Below the pieces are notes generated by a model. It had not been told where the DNA came from. It saw only the letters and a program-made list of their open reading frames with translations, and did no database searches. From NCBI RefSeq assembly GCF_021919345.1, contig NZ_CP089293.1:1674001-1738000 (forward strand): a stretch of 64,000 nucleotides of DNA, written 5' to 3'. Positions 1 through 14,771 of the stretch are shown here, piece after piece. Position numbers and translations under genes: made by a program. Numbering within the stretch: position 1 is the first letter of the stretch; every line of letters begins with the position of its first letter. The stretch is from Paenarthrobacter nicotinovorans (GTDB lineage Bacteria > Actinomycetota > Actinomycetes > Actinomycetales > Micrococcaceae).

Positions 1-3811
<3,811 letters not shown>

Positions 3812-3824
3812 ACACACAAAACAC

Positions 3825-3858
3825 TGCACGCGTCCACTATGTGGTTCCCGAACAACAA
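3825..3858 (+). promoter_or_regulatory. 3' arm of 23S rRNA processing stem
   Basis: This lies in the 23S-5S spacer and is complementary to 523-556 in the 16S-23S spacer. It closes the precursor stem around 23S. The rest of the spacer (3859-3963) shows no gene. Confidence 0.65.
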
Positions 3859-3963
3859 CCGTTCCAGGAACCAACAACAACAACAACTACATAACACCAC
3901 AGTTGTAACCACAAAGCTTCCCACCCACCCCCACACCAACGCGGGGCCGGGACGGGTAACAGA

Positions 3964-4082
3964 GTTACGGCGGTCATAGCGTGGGGGAAACGCCCGGTCC
4001 CATTCCGAACCCGGAAGCTAAGACCCACAGCGCCGATGGTACTGCACCCGGGAGGGTGTGGGAGAGTAGGACACCGCCGGAC
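3964..4082 (+). rRNA. 5S ribosomal RNA
   Basis: A ~119 nt 5S gene. It starts GTTACGGCGGTCATAGCG and ends in GGACACCGCCGG, so the two ends pair to form helix I. The conserved loop CCCATTCCGAACCCGGAAGC is present. It is the third gene of the operon, ~150 nt after 23S. Confidence 0.95.
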
Positions 4083-4092
4083 AACCATTAAC

Positions 4093-4122
4093 GAAGAGCC
4101 CCAACCACGGTTGGGGCTCTTC
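4093..4122 (+). terminator. rrn operon terminator
   Basis: Perfect 14-bp inverted repeat GAAGAGCCCCAACC / GGTTGGGGCTCTTC with a 2-nt loop, ten bases after 5S. It is followed by CATTTAAC rather than a clean T tract. The 256 bp from here to the next start codon hold no gene. They contain a possible -10 (TAGAAT near 4258) without a convincing -35. Confidence 0.85.
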
Positions 4123-4378
4123 CATTTAACAAACACAACCCCCACACAAGCACCGGCCCTGCCCCTCGTGGCAGTTCCTGTGGGCCTTCGTGCTTGTGAG
4201 ACTTGCCACGGGTGCCCCAAATCGGGGTTCCACGTTCGGGACTGATGGCGGGGTCGAATAGAATTGACTGAGATATACGAGTCGGGAGCTTCGGGCTGCC
4301 GGCGGCGTGACAACGAAATAAGGGTTATGAGCGACTACGCACGCGCCAGTGGTCGGCTCGCAACAGGAGGAATCCACC

Positions 4379-6313
4379 ATGGCTGAGCACAACGGCGGCA
4401 ATCGCGGCGGCAATCGCGGAAACTTCGGCGGGAACCGGGACGACCGCGGTTCGTACCGCCCCAACAACAATTCCGGCGGAGATCCTCGCGGATTCCGTTC
4501 CAGGGAAAACCGGGACAGCAACGATCGTCCGGGTCGTGATGGTGAGCGTCGTCCTTTCAACAACGATCGTGGTGACCGTCCGGCCCGTGATGGTGAGCGT
4601 CGTCCTTTCAACAACGACCGTGGTGACCGTCCGGCCCGTGATGGTGAGCGTCGCTCCTTCGGTGGGGATCGTGATCGAAAGCCGTTTGGTGATCGTGGTG
4701 ACCGTCCGGCTCGTGATGGTGAGCGTCGTTCCTTCGGTGGGGATCGTGATCGAAAGCCGTTTGGTGATCGTGGTGACCGTCCGGCCCGTGATGGTGAGCG
4801 TCGTTCCTTCGGTGGCGACCGTGACCGCAAGCCCTTTGGTGACCGCCCCGAGCGCGGCCCGCGGAACTTTGACGGTCCTCGTCGTGATGGCGATGACCGC
4901 CGTCCCTTCAACAACGATCGTGGAGATCGCAAGCCTTTCGGTGACCGTCCGGCCCGTGATGGTGAGCGTCGTTCCTTCGGTAGCGACCGTGACCGCAAGC
5001 CTTTCGGCGACCGCCCCGAGCGCGGCCCGCGGAACTTTGACGGTCCTCGTCGTGATGGCGATGACCGCCGTCCCTTCAACAACGATCGTGGAGACCGCAA
5101 GCCTTTCGGTGACCGTGCGGCCCGTGATGGTGAGCGTCGTTCCTTCGGTGGCGACCGCGATCGCAAGCCCTTCGGTGACCGCAAGCCTTTCGGTGACCGC
5201 CCCGACCGTGGCGACCGCCCCGACCGTGGTGACCGCCCCGCCCGCGGTGACCGTCCGGCCCGTGATGGTGAGCGTCGCTCCTTCGGCAGTGACCGCGGCA
5301 ATTCCTGGGAAGAGCGTCCTGCACGGGTCCCCAACGCCAAGGACATCCGCAGCGCAAACCGTCCTGACCGCGAACGTTCCCCCGAGATCGATGACGACGT
5401 CACGGGCAAGGAACTCGACCGTGCCACGGGTCACCAGATCAAGACCCTTGAAGAGCAGAGCGCAGGCTGGGTTGCAAAGCACCTGGTCATGGCCGGGCGC
5501 CTGATCGACATTGAACCGGAGCTTGCGTTCCAGCACGCCCTGGCTGCAAGCCGCCGCGGTGGCCGTCTCTCGGCTGTCCGTGAAGCTGTGGGTCTGACGG
5601 CTTACGCTGCCGGCCACTATGGCGAGGCACTGCGTGAATTCCGTACCTACCGCCGTATCAGCGGATCGAACGTACACCTGCCCGTAATGGCCGACTGCGA
5701 ACGTGGCCTCGGCCGCCCGGACCGTGCATTGGATATGGTCCGTTCGCCCGAAGCCCAGGATCTTGACGCTCCGGGCAAGGTGGAGCTGGCGATTGTGGCG
5801 TCCGGTGCACGCACGGACCTGAATCAATTGGACGCTGCTGTCAGCGAGCTTGAGATCCCGCAGTTGGACATCAACCGGGCGTTCTCCTACAGCCCCCGTC
5901 TCTTCCGTGCTTACGCTGAGGCACTGAGCGCTGTTGGCCGTACTGAGGAAGCCGACAAGTGGGCCCGTCAGGCCCTCGTGGCCGAGAATGCTTTGGGCGT
6001 TGGCGATTTCGCTGAGCCTGAGATTCTTGACCTCGGCTGGGATGAGCAGGAAGAAGAAGCCGAACGCAGGCCGCGCTTCAAGACGCCGGCCCCGGAGGCC
6101 GACGTCGCAACGGCAGAAGCCGCGACAGCACAAACCGAAACGGTCATCGTGGAAGCCGCAGCTGCTGATGTTGAGCACGACGAGGTTGAACTTGATGACG
6201 CTGAGTCGGACTACTTCGAGTCGGATGACGCCGAGTCGGACGTTGATTCCGTCGAGGACGAGGAAGAGCACAAGGAAGCAGACAACGAGGGTACCGACTC
6301 CCAGCATGGCTGA
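4379..6313 (+). CDS. TPR-like protein with Arg/Asp/Gly repeat N-terminus and acidic tail
   Basis: 644 aa in three parts. Residues 1-~305 are low-complexity Gly/Asn then Arg/Asp/Gly/Pro sequence, with eight RDGERR units alternating with KPFGDR and DRGDRP blocks. The repeats are nearly identical in DNA too. Residues ~345-545 form a helical, TPR-like region (for example AVGLTAYAAGHYGEALREF) that matches the position of M. tuberculosis Rv1691 beside its HAD/tlyA cluster. Residues ~556-644 are strongly acidic (DDAESDYFESDDAESD). The start is the ATG after AGGAGGAATCCACC; a GTG at 4349 lacks this ribosome binding site. It overlaps the next gene by 8 nt. The function is unknown. The charge pattern suggests an RNA- or protein-binding disordered scaffold, which is inference. 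Confidence 0.88.
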   Translation: MAEHNGGNRGGNRGNFGGNRDDRGSYRPNNNSGGDPRGFRSRENRDSNDRPGRDGERRPFNNDRGDRPARDGERRPFNNDRGDRPARDGERRSFGGDRDRKPFGDRGDRPARDGERRSFGGDRDRKPFGDRGDRPARDGERRSFGGDRDRKPFGDRPERGPRNFDGPRRDGDDRRPFNNDRGDRKPFGDRPARDGERRSFGSDRDRKPFGDRPERGPRNFDGPRRDGDDRRPFNNDRGDRKPFGDRAARDGERRSFGGDRDRKPFGDRKPFGDRPDRGDRPDRGDRPARGDRPARDGERRSFGSDRGNSWEERPARVPNAKDIRSANRPDRERSPEIDDDVTGKELDRATGHQIKTLEEQSAGWVAKHLVMAGRLIDIEPELAFQHALAASRRGGRLSAVREAVGLTAYAAGHYGEALREFRTYRRISGSNVHLPVMADCERGLGRPDRALDMVRSPEAQDLDAPGKVELAIVASGARTDLNQLDAAVSELEIPQLDINRAFSYSPRLFRAYAEALSAVGRTEEADKWARQALVAENALGVGDFAEPEILDLGWDEQEEEAERRPRFKTPAPEADVATAEAATAQTETVIVEAAAADVEHDEVELDDAESDYFESDDAESDVDSVEDEEEHKEADNEGTDSQHG

Positions 6314-7283
6314 TTCACTGATCTCGAGGTTTGATGCTGTCCTGTCGGACCTGGATGGCGTGGTCTACGCTGGACCGCACGCCATTCCGGGCGCCATAGA
6401 AGCGCTGCAGCGGCTGGCGTCCGTGGGGGTTGGTCTGGGTTATGTCACCAACAACGCATCCAGGACCCCCGCCCAGGTCGCCGCGCATCTGCGTGAGCTC
6501 GGTGCGCCGGCTGAGGACCATCAGGTAGTCAGTTCCTCGCAGGCAGCAGGGGAGCTCCTGGCTTCCATGCTTCCCGCGGGGGCGCATGTCCTCATCACAG
6601 GCAGTGCGGCGTTGGCCCATGAGATCGAATTGGTGGGACTCAAACCGGTGCACAGTGCCGCTGAGTCTCCGGTTGCTGTCGTCCAGGGGTTCAACCCGGA
6701 CATCGGTTGGAAGGATCTGGCCGAGGCGTCGTACGTGGTGGCCGGGGGAGCCATGTGGTTCGCCACCAACACGGACATGTCCATTCCTCAGGCACGCGGC
6801 ATGGCGCCGGGCAACGGAACCCTCGTTGCCGCCGTCGCTGCTGCCACAGGGAAGTCCCCGTTGGTGGCGGGGAAGCCGGAAGCGCCGTTGTTCCATGCGG
6901 CAGCCAAGCGACTCAAGGCGGACCGGCCACTGGTGGTGGGCGACCGTCTGGACACTGACATCCTGGGCGGCAACCGTGCAGGATATGCGACGGCGGCCGT
7001 CCTCACCGGTGTTGACACCAAGCACACCATCCTGGCTGCAAGGACCGATGAGCGTCCCGACTACCTGCTGGCGAACCTCGAGGACCTCTACGCTCCGTAT
7101 CCCGGAATTATCGACGACGGCGGCTCGTTCCGTTGCGGGTCGGCGTCGGCGGTTGCTGATGGCGGTACGGTGACGGTGACCGGCGAAGAGGGCGATCTCG
7201 ACGCATGGCGCGCCGCTTGCGCGGCATGGTGGGCAGCTGTCCCGTACGCGTCGACAGCGCAGGCGCCGCAGCTGGAATGGTGA
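6306..7283 (+). CDS. HAD-superfamily phosphatase (NagD/PGP-like, subfamily IIA)
   Basis: 325 aa. The N-terminal SDLDGVVY (residues 14-21) is HAD motif I with the nucleophile at D15. TNNAS follows in the NagD-type motif II region, then a C2-type cap, GKPEAPLF with the motif III lysine, and VVGDRLDTDI as motif IV. The family hydrolyses small phosphate esters such as p-nitrophenyl phosphate, glycerol phosphate or nucleotide phosphates; the true substrate cannot be read here. The start ATG overlaps the previous stop, giving translational coupling. It sits at the place of Rv1692 in M. tuberculosis, where a glycerol-3-phosphate phosphatase is described. About 60 residues follow the HAD fold and have no recognised domain. 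Confidence 0.9.
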   Translation: MADSLISRFDAVLSDLDGVVYAGPHAIPGAIEALQRLASVGVGLGYVTNNASRTPAQVAAHLRELGAPAEDHQVVSSSQAAGELLASMLPAGAHVLITGSAALAHEIELVGLKPVHSAAESPVAVVQGFNPDIGWKDLAEASYVVAGGAMWFATNTDMSIPQARGMAPGNGTLVAAVAAATGKSPLVAGKPEAPLFHAAAKRLKADRPLVVGDRLDTDILGGNRAGYATAAVLTGVDTKHTILAARTDERPDYLLANLEDLYAPYPGIIDDGGSFRCGSASAVADGGTVTVTGEEGDLDAWRAACAAWWAAVPYASTAQAPQLEW

Positions 7284-7301
7284 ACTAACTAGACTGGTGC
7301 G

Positions 7302-7562
7302 ATGACCGTGCCGAACAGTTCACCCGAGCCCGGGACGCCCGAGCCCGAAACCCGCGACATCCAGTGGCCTGACGACTCCGAGACCACCGGCGACGCACTC
7401 GTCGACAGGGCCCTCGGCTTGCTCGAAGGAGTCCGGGAAGCACCCATAGCAGAGCACGGTGAACTGTACGCCGGAATTCACGACTCCCTCTTGGCGGCGT
7501 TGGACGCGGAACCTGGACTCCCTGCCGCGCCGAGGCCCATCACCCCGGAAGGCGACAGCTAA
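7302..7562 (+). CDS. Small conserved hypothetical protein
   Basis: 86 aa, acidic, with a Pro/Glu-rich start and a helical core GDALVDRALGLLEGVREAP. There is no known motif, signal peptide or membrane segment. It lies 18 nt after the HAD gene and 3 nt before tlyA, in the operon position of M. tuberculosis Rv1693, a similarly small unknown protein. That conserved position and high-GC third codon positions support a real gene; its function is unknown. Confidence 0.75.
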   Translation: MTVPNSSPEPGTPEPETRDIQWPDDSETTGDALVDRALGLLEGVREAPIAEHGELYAGIHDSLLAALDAEPGLPAAPRPITPEGDS

Positions 7563-7565
7563 CGC

Positions 7566-8378
7566 ATGGCACGACTCGATCAGGAACTTGTCACCCGCGG
7601 GCTGGCGAGGTCCCGTACCCATGCGGCCAAGCTCATCAGCGATGGCAAGGTCAGCTCGTCCGGCAGCGTCCTCGCCAAGGCGGCCCTGCAGGTCGACGCT
7701 GAGACGGAGCTTTCCGTCGAGGCCCATCTCGAAGACATCTACGCCAGCCGTGCCGGTCACAAACTGGCCGGCGCGCTGGAGGCCTTTCCCGCCGTCGCGG
7801 TGGCAGGGAAGCGGTGTCTCGACGCCGGTGCCTCCACCGGTGGTTTCACCGACGTGCTGCTCCGGCAAGGTGCAGCGCGGGTTGTGGCGGTCGACGTCGG
7901 GCACGGACAACTGGTGCCGCACCTTCGGGACGATCCGCGCGTGGACGTCCATGAGGGCCTCAACGTCCGGTACATGACCCCGGAGCAGATCGGCGGCACG
8001 GCCGCGCTGACTGTCGCGGACCTGTCCTTCATCTCGCTGACGCTGGTGGTGGCGCCCCTGGCGTACTGCACTGATCCAGGCGGTGACCTGGTCCTCATGG
8101 TCAAGCCCCAGTTCGAGGTCGGCAAGGAACGGCTGAGCCGGACCGGCGTTGTTTCTTCCGACAATGAACGACGCCGGGCTGTTGCCCAGGTTGCCCGGGC
8201 TGCGGTTGATTCGGGGTTGGATCTACGGGGCCTTGCGGCCAGTCCGTTGCCGGGCCAGGACGGAAATGTTGAATACTTCCTGTGGATGACGCGCCGGATG
8301 TCGGCTGCGTTGCCTAAGATCGAAGAGCGGGACCAGCACGTAGCTGCCTTGTTGAAGAACCTCTGGCCAAACCACTAG
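7566..8378 (+). CDS. tlyA: TlyA family rRNA 2'-O-methyltransferase
   Basis: 270 aa. The N-terminus (MARLDQELVTRGLARSRTHA) is an S4 RNA-binding domain of about 60 residues. An FtsJ-like Rossmann methyltransferase follows with the SAM motif DAGASTGGFTDVLL. In mycobacteria TlyA methylates C1409 of 16S and C1920 of 23S rRNA, which makes ribosomes sensitive to capreomycin. Older annotations call it haemolysin A. The length and domain order are standard. The ATG is 3 nt after the previous stop. Confidence 0.95.
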   Translation: MARLDQELVTRGLARSRTHAAKLISDGKVSSSGSVLAKAALQVDAETELSVEAHLEDIYASRAGHKLAGALEAFPAVAVAGKRCLDAGASTGGFTDVLLRQGAARVVAVDVGHGQLVPHLRDDPRVDVHEGLNVRYMTPEQIGGTAALTVADLSFISLTLVVAPLAYCTDPGGDLVLMVKPQFEVGKERLSRTGVVSSDNERRRAVAQVARAAVDSGLDLRGLAASPLPGQDGNVEYFLWMTRRMSAALPKIEERDQHVAALLKNLWPNH

Positions 8379-8391
8379 AAAGCAGAACCCG

Positions 8392-9423
8392 ATGAGCAGG
8401 CGTGTACTTGTCCTTGCCCACACTGGGCGGGAGGAATCGCTCCGCGCTGCATGGGATGCCTGTACGCAATTGCACTCGTCAGGTTTGGTTCCTGTGCTGC
8501 AGAAGTCCGAACTTGCAGATATCGAGCGGTTTTTCGGTGCTTTGGACACCCCGATTGAGATTTTGAACGACCACGTCAGCTTGGAGGACGTGGAACTTGT
8601 CATGGTCCTGGGTGGCGATGGCACCATCCTGCGCGCCGCTGAGCTGGTCCGCGAGGTGGACGTCCCTCTGCTTGGGGTGAACCTTGGGCATGTGGGCTTC
8701 CTGGCCGAAAGCGAACGGGCTGACCTCGCCCAGACGGTGGAGTGGATCGCGAGCCGCCAATACACGGTGGAAGAGCGCATGACCATCGACGTCCAGGTAT
8801 GGATCAAGGGTCAAAAGATCTGGCACACGTGGGCTTTGAACGAGGCAGCCATCGAGAAAGCCAACCGGGAGCGGATGCTGGAGGTGGTGACGGAAGTGGA
8901 CGAGCGTCCCCTGACCTCCTTCGGCTGTGATGGCGTGGTGATGGCTACCCCCACCGGGTCCACTGCCTACGCTTTCTCGTCGGGCGGACCCGTGGTGTGG
9001 CCGGAAGTTGAAGCGCTCGTGATTGTCCCCATCAGCGCACACGCACTATTCGCCAAGCCCTTGGTGGTCTCTCCGCGCTCCAAGCTGGCTGTTGAAATCA
9101 TGAACCGCACGGATGCCCTGGGTGTTCTCTGGTGCGATGGGCGGCGCTCAGTGGATCTGCCGCCCGGTGCCCGGGTGGAGGTAACCCGATCAGCTACTCC
9201 GGTGCGGCTTGCCCGGACCCACAAGACGCCGTTCTCGGCCAGGCTCGTGCGTAAGTTCGAGCTTCCGATCCATGGCTGGCGTGGTCCGGCCCCCCGGAGC
9301 GGCGAAGTCCACACAGGTCCCATCCCTGTGATCCGGACCTTGTCGCCGGCTCCCTTGCCCAGTCCGCGGGATGTTGACAGTCCCCAGGACGGTGAACCTT
9401 CCGACCCCACGAATGCGAAGTGA
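8392..9423 (+). CDS. nadK: NAD kinase
   Basis: 343 aa. It phosphorylates NAD+ to NADP+. The diagnostic GGDG (residues 74-77, in VMVLGGDGTIL) and the NE motif (WALNEAAIEK) are present, followed by the Gly-rich TPTGSTAYAFSSGGP region that forms the second half of the active site. The C-terminal ~45 residues are Pro/Ser-rich and probably disordered. It lies between tlyA and recN as in other actinobacteria. The ATG is supported by a purine-rich AGAAAGCAGAACCC upstream. Confidence 0.96.
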   Translation: MSRRVLVLAHTGREESLRAAWDACTQLHSSGLVPVLQKSELADIERFFGALDTPIEILNDHVSLEDVELVMVLGGDGTILRAAELVREVDVPLLGVNLGHVGFLAESERADLAQTVEWIASRQYTVEERMTIDVQVWIKGQKIWHTWALNEAAIEKANRERMLEVVTEVDERPLTSFGCDGVVMATPTGSTAYAFSSGGPVVWPEVEALVIVPISAHALFAKPLVVSPRSKLAVEIMNRTDALGVLWCDGRRSVDLPPGARVEVTRSATPVRLARTHKTPFSARLVRKFELPIHGWRGPAPRSGEVHTGPIPVIRTLSPAPLPSPRDVDSPQDGEPSDPTNAK

Positions 9424-9426
9424 ACC

Positions 9427-11166
9427 ATGCTTGAAGAACTCCGAATCCGTGACCTGGGCGTCATCACTGACGCTGCCCTGCCGCTGGGCCCTGGCCTCAG
9501 CGTCGTCACCGGCGAGACCGGTGCCGGCAAGACCATGGTGGTGACCGCCGTCGGGCTCCTTCTCGGTGCCCGATCGGATGCCGGGGCCGTCCGGAGTGGC
9601 GCCAAGTCCGCGTCGGCTGAGGCCGTGTTGAAGCTTGATCCCGCGCACAGTGCTGTGCAGCGGGCCAAGGACGCGGGGGGAGACGCCGAGGAGTTCGACG
9701 GCGTGGCTGAACTCCTGCTGGCCCGCACGGTGGGCGCGGATGGACGCAGCCGTGCGTATGTTGGCGGGCGCGCGGCACCGGTAGGGGTGCTGGCCGAGCT
9801 GGGGGAGAGCCTGGTGGTGGTCCATGGCCAATCGGACCAGATCCGGTTGAAGAGCGCGACGGCACAGCGTCACGCTTTGGACCGCTTTGCCGGAGCGCCC
9901 CTGGCCAAAATCCTGGGGGAGTACCAGGAGAAGTACAACCACTGGAAAGCTATCCAGTCGGAGCTGGAGACTTTGCGGAGGGAAGCCCGCGAACGCTTGC
10001 GCGAGGCCGAATCGCTGGACGCGGCCCTCAAGGAGATCGACGAGGTGGATCCGCAGCCGGGCGAGGACGAGACCCTCAAGGCCGAAGCCGTGAAGCTGGC
10101 CAACGTCGAAGAACTAAGGCTTGCTGCAGCAGCGGCCCACGAGTCGCTCATTGCCGAGGAATTCGGTGAGTCTGGAGATGCCACCACCATGGTGGATGCG
10201 GCGAAGCGGACGCTGGAGCATGTTGCCGAGCACGATGAAGAGCTGCGCTCCGCTGCTGCACGGCTGGCCGAGGTGGGCTTCCTTCTCAACGACATTGCAG
10301 CGGAGCTTTCCAGCTACCAGGCAGCGCTTGATACGGAAGGCCCTGAACGCCTTTCCGAAATCGAGGACCGCCGCGCGGCCCTCGCCAAGCTGATTCGCAA
10401 GTATGCGCCCAGCATTGACGAGGTACTTGAGTGGGCCGCTGCAGCCCGGACCCGCCTGGACGAGCTTCAGGATGACTCCAGCCGTATCGAATCCCTCGAC
10501 GCCGAGGTGGCCTCCACTGAGGTGGCGCTCCGCAAGCAGGCGGCGGCTATCAGCAAGGCACGTGCCAAGGCCGCCAAGGACCTGTCCGGACGCGTGAGTG
10601 CGGAGCTCAAGGCACTGGCCATGGCCGATGCAACCCTGGTGATCGAAGTGGAAAGCACCGATTCACTGGGCCCTTGGGGAACCGACGAGATCGCTTTCCT
10701 CCTGCAGCCGCACTCGGGGGCTCCTGCCCGTCCGCTGGGCAAAGGAGCCTCCGGAGGTGAACTGTCCCGGGTCATGTTGGCGATCGAGGTTGTCCTGGCC
10801 GCCGTGGACCCGGTCCCGACCTTCGTCTTCGATGAGGTGGACGCAGGCGTGGGCGGCCGCGCCGCCGTCGAAATCGGCCGTCGGCTCGCCATGCTGGCAC
10901 GGCACGTCCAAGTGCTGGTGGTCACCCATCTGCCGCAAGTGGCAGCTTTCGCCGACCAGCACATCCGCGTCACCAAGACCTCGGTGCGGGGTTCGGACGG
11001 CAAGACGGCCACCGGCTTCACTTCCAGCGACGTTCAGCTCCTCAGCGACGACGAACGCGTCAAGGAGCTGGCGCGCATGCTGGCAGGCCAGGAAGATTCC
11101 GAATCCGCTCAGGCCCACGCCCAGGAGTTGCTGGATGATGCGAAGCTCCTGCCTCAGAGTGCCTGA
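9427..11166 (+). CDS. recN: DNA repair protein RecN
   Basis: 579 aa, an SMC-like ATPase acting early in double-strand break repair. Walker A is GETGAGKT at residues 29-36. A central coiled coil of about 200-370 is rich in Glu, Ala and Arg. The ABC signature (GASGGELSRVMLAIE) and Walker B FVFDEVDAGVGG lie near the C-terminus, followed by the H-loop THLPQVA. The start is 3 nt after nadK. I found no actinobacterial SOS box (TCGAAC-N4-GTTCGA) upstream, so expression probably follows the operon. Confidence 0.97.
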   Translation: MLEELRIRDLGVITDAALPLGPGLSVVTGETGAGKTMVVTAVGLLLGARSDAGAVRSGAKSASAEAVLKLDPAHSAVQRAKDAGGDAEEFDGVAELLLARTVGADGRSRAYVGGRAAPVGVLAELGESLVVVHGQSDQIRLKSATAQRHALDRFAGAPLAKILGEYQEKYNHWKAIQSELETLRREARERLREAESLDAALKEIDEVDPQPGEDETLKAEAVKLANVEELRLAAAAAHESLIAEEFGESGDATTMVDAAKRTLEHVAEHDEELRSAAARLAEVGFLLNDIAAELSSYQAALDTEGPERLSEIEDRRAALAKLIRKYAPSIDEVLEWAAAARTRLDELQDDSSRIESLDAEVASTEVALRKQAAAISKARAKAAKDLSGRVSAELKALAMADATLVIEVESTDSLGPWGTDEIAFLLQPHSGAPARPLGKGASGGELSRVMLAIEVVLAAVDPVPTFVFDEVDAGVGGRAAVEIGRRLAMLARHVQVLVVTHLPQVAAFADQHIRVTKTSVRGSDGKTATGFTSSDVQLLSDDERVKELARMLAGQEDSESAQAHAQELLDDAKLLPQSA

Positions 11167-13056
<1,890 letters not shown>

Positions 13057-13084
13057 ACAGCAAGCACTAACGAAGGACGGCGCG

Positions 13085-13747
13085 ATGCCCGGTATTTCTG
13101 AAACCCCCCGCACATCAAGGCAGGTTTCGGACATGCCGAGCCCGCGCCGTCTTTTGTCTACCAGCAAGGTTTACGAAGGACGCATCTGGGACGTGGTCAG
13201 TGACTCGTTCCAACTCAGTGAGGGCACGAACACCCTGGTCCGCGACTACATCGACCACCCAGGTGCAGTAGCGGTGCTTCCCATGAACGTCGACGGGGAA
13301 ATCCTGCTGTTGAAGCAATACCGTCACCCTGTGGGCATGGACCTCTGGGAGATACCGGCCGGTTTGCTGGACGTGGAGGGTGAGGATTTCGTGGTGGGTG
13401 CTGCCAGGGAACTTGCCGAGGAAGCTGACCTTGTGGCGGCGACGTGGAATGTCCTGGTCGACTTCTTCAACTCGCCCGGCTCCTCCAGCGAGGCAGTCCG
13501 CATCTACCTGGCGCGCGGGCTGCGGGATGTTCCCGAGGCCGAGCGCCACGTCCGTACGGACGAGGAAGCGGAGATCGAACTCCACTGGGTTCCGCTGGAA
13601 GATGCGGTCAAGGCCGTCCTGGAGGGGCGCCTGCACAACCCCTCCGCGGTGCTGGGCATCCTTGCCGCCGCTGCAGCGAAGGCCGACGGATTCACCAGCC
13701 TCCGCCCTGCCAACGCGCCGTGGCCGGCACACCCGAGCCAGCGCTGA
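13085..13747 (+). CDS. NUDIX hydrolase, ADP-ribose pyrophosphatase type
   Basis: 220 aa. A NUDIX domain covers about residues 60-190 and has the ADP-ribose pyrophosphatase style: [22 protein letters not shown], then the box [11 protein letters not shown]. Such enzymes split ADP-ribose into AMP and ribose 5-phosphate. The position between pyrG and xerD matches Rv1700 of M. tuberculosis. The first ATG (after GAAGGACGGCGCG) gives an extra 17 residues before MPSPRRLL; either could be the start. Confidence 0.92.
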   Translation: MPGISETPRTSRQVSDMPSPRRLLSTSKVYEGRIWDVVSDSFQLSEGTNTLVRDYIDHPGAVAVLPMNVDGEILLLKQYRHPVGMDLWEIPAGLLDVEGEDFVVGAARELAEEADLVAATWNVLVDFFNSPGSSSEAVRIYLARGLRDVPEAERHVRTDEEAEIELHWVPLEDAVKAVLEGRLHNPSAVLGILAAAAAKADGFTSLRPANAPWPAHPSQR

Positions 13748-13749
13748 GC

Positions 13750-14709
13750 ATGACCGAAGCCGCTGCCCGACCCATCAACGGGATTGACCGTGCGGTAACG
13801 GATTACCTGCAGCACGTTGGCGTGGAGCGCGGCCTGGCGGCGAACACCTTGGCTGCCTACCGCCGTGACCTGGCCCGATACTCCAATTTCCTTGCCTCGC
13901 AGGGGGTGGAGCAGCCCGGCGACGTCACACGCCATCATGTGACAGCTTTCGTCCAGGCGTTGTCCGACGGATCGGATGGAGGCGCGGTCCTGGGTGTCCG
14001 CTCAGCGGCGCGCACCGTGGTTGCCGTCCGCGGACTTCACAAGTTTTGGGCGTTGGAAGGGACTACGACGGCGGACCCCGCCAGCGATGTCCACCCGCCC
14101 ATGCCGGGCAAACGGCTTCCCAAAGCCATCAGCGTAGGAGAAGTGACGCGGATCCTGGAGGCTGCAGGTTCGGACACGGCCACAGGGCTCAGGGACCGGG
14201 CGCTTCTTGAGTTCCTCTACTCCACCGGAGCCCGCATCAGCGAGGCCGTCGGGCTGGACGTGGACGATGTCTCGTTGGAAAACCCTGGAGCCGGTCCGGC
14301 GATCGTACGGTTGTTCGGCAAAGGTTCCAAGGAACGGTTGGTGCCGCTGGGATCATACGGTGCCCGCGCCGTCGGAGCTTATGTCGTCCGGGGTCGGCCC
14401 TTGCTTGCCTCCAAGGGCAAAGGCACCCCGGCGCTGTTCCTCAACGCCCGTGGAGGCCGGATCAGCCGGCAAAGCGCATGGACCATTCTGAAAACGGCGG
14501 CCGAGAGGGCGAACATCACCAAGGATGTCTCGCCGCACACGCTGAGGCACTCGTTCGCCACGCACCTGTTGGAGGGTGGCGCTGATGTAAGGGTGGTGCA
14601 GGAGCTGCTGGGCCACGCCTCCGTGACCACCACACAGGTGTACACCCTGGTCACCGCCGACACCCTGCGCGAGATTTACGCAGCGGCCCACCCCAGGGCG
14701 CTCGGCTAG
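13750..14709 (+). CDS. xerD: Site-specific tyrosine recombinase XerD
   Basis: 319 aa. It resolves chromosome dimers at dif with its partner XerC. The N-terminal SAM-like core-binding domain covers about residues 10-95 ([20 protein letters not shown]). The catalytic domain has Arg in [11 protein letters not shown], the [12 protein letters not shown] motif, [11 protein letters not shown] and the tyrosine in VYT. The ATG lies 2 nt after the NUDIX stop. The stop codon lies inside a 14-nt tandem repeat. XerC is not in this window. Confidence 0.96.
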   Translation: MTEAAARPINGIDRAVTDYLQHVGVERGLAANTLAAYRRDLARYSNFLASQGVEQPGDVTRHHVTAFVQALSDGSDGGAVLGVRSAARTVVAVRGLHKFWALEGTTTADPASDVHPPMPGKRLPKAISVGEVTRILEAAGSDTATGLRDRALLEFLYSTGARISEAVGLDVDDVSLENPGAGPAIVRLFGKGSKERLVPLGSYGARAVGAYVVRGRPLLASKGKGTPALFLNARGGRISRQSAWTILKTAAERANITKDVSPHTLRHSFATHLLEGGADVRVVQELLGHASVTTTQVYTLVTADTLREIYAAAHPRALG

Positions 14710-14744
14710 TAATCTTCGGCTGGTAACCCTCGGCTGGAAACCGT
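14703..14744. repeat. 14-nt tandem repeat, three copies, at the xerD 3' end
   Basis: Three adjacent units start CGGCTAGTAA, CGGCTGGTAA and CGGCTGGAAA at exactly 14-nt intervals (14703, 14717, 14731). A fourth decayed unit may follow at 14745. The first unit contains the xerD TAG stop. Confidence 0.75.
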
Positions 14745-14771
14745 TACTGGAACCACTCCGCCGGAAGCAGG

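Noticed and set aside
4126..5427. Minus-strand 433-aa frame resembling a eukaryotic SR protein (RSPSRAGRSP repeats)
   Set aside because: It is the mirror of the Arg/Asp repeat codons of the plus-strand gene. It runs into the rrn terminator region, has no ribosome binding site and has no conserved domain.
4325..6307. Minus-strand 660-aa frame with TITGRTV repeats
   Set aside because: Another shadow of the same repeat. The plus-strand frame has the ribosome binding site, the TPR-like core and the operon overlap.
9300..11166. SOS (LexA) box for recN
   Set aside because: No TCGAAC-N4-GTTCGA-like sequence lies upstream of recN, which is embedded in an operon with 3-nt spacing.
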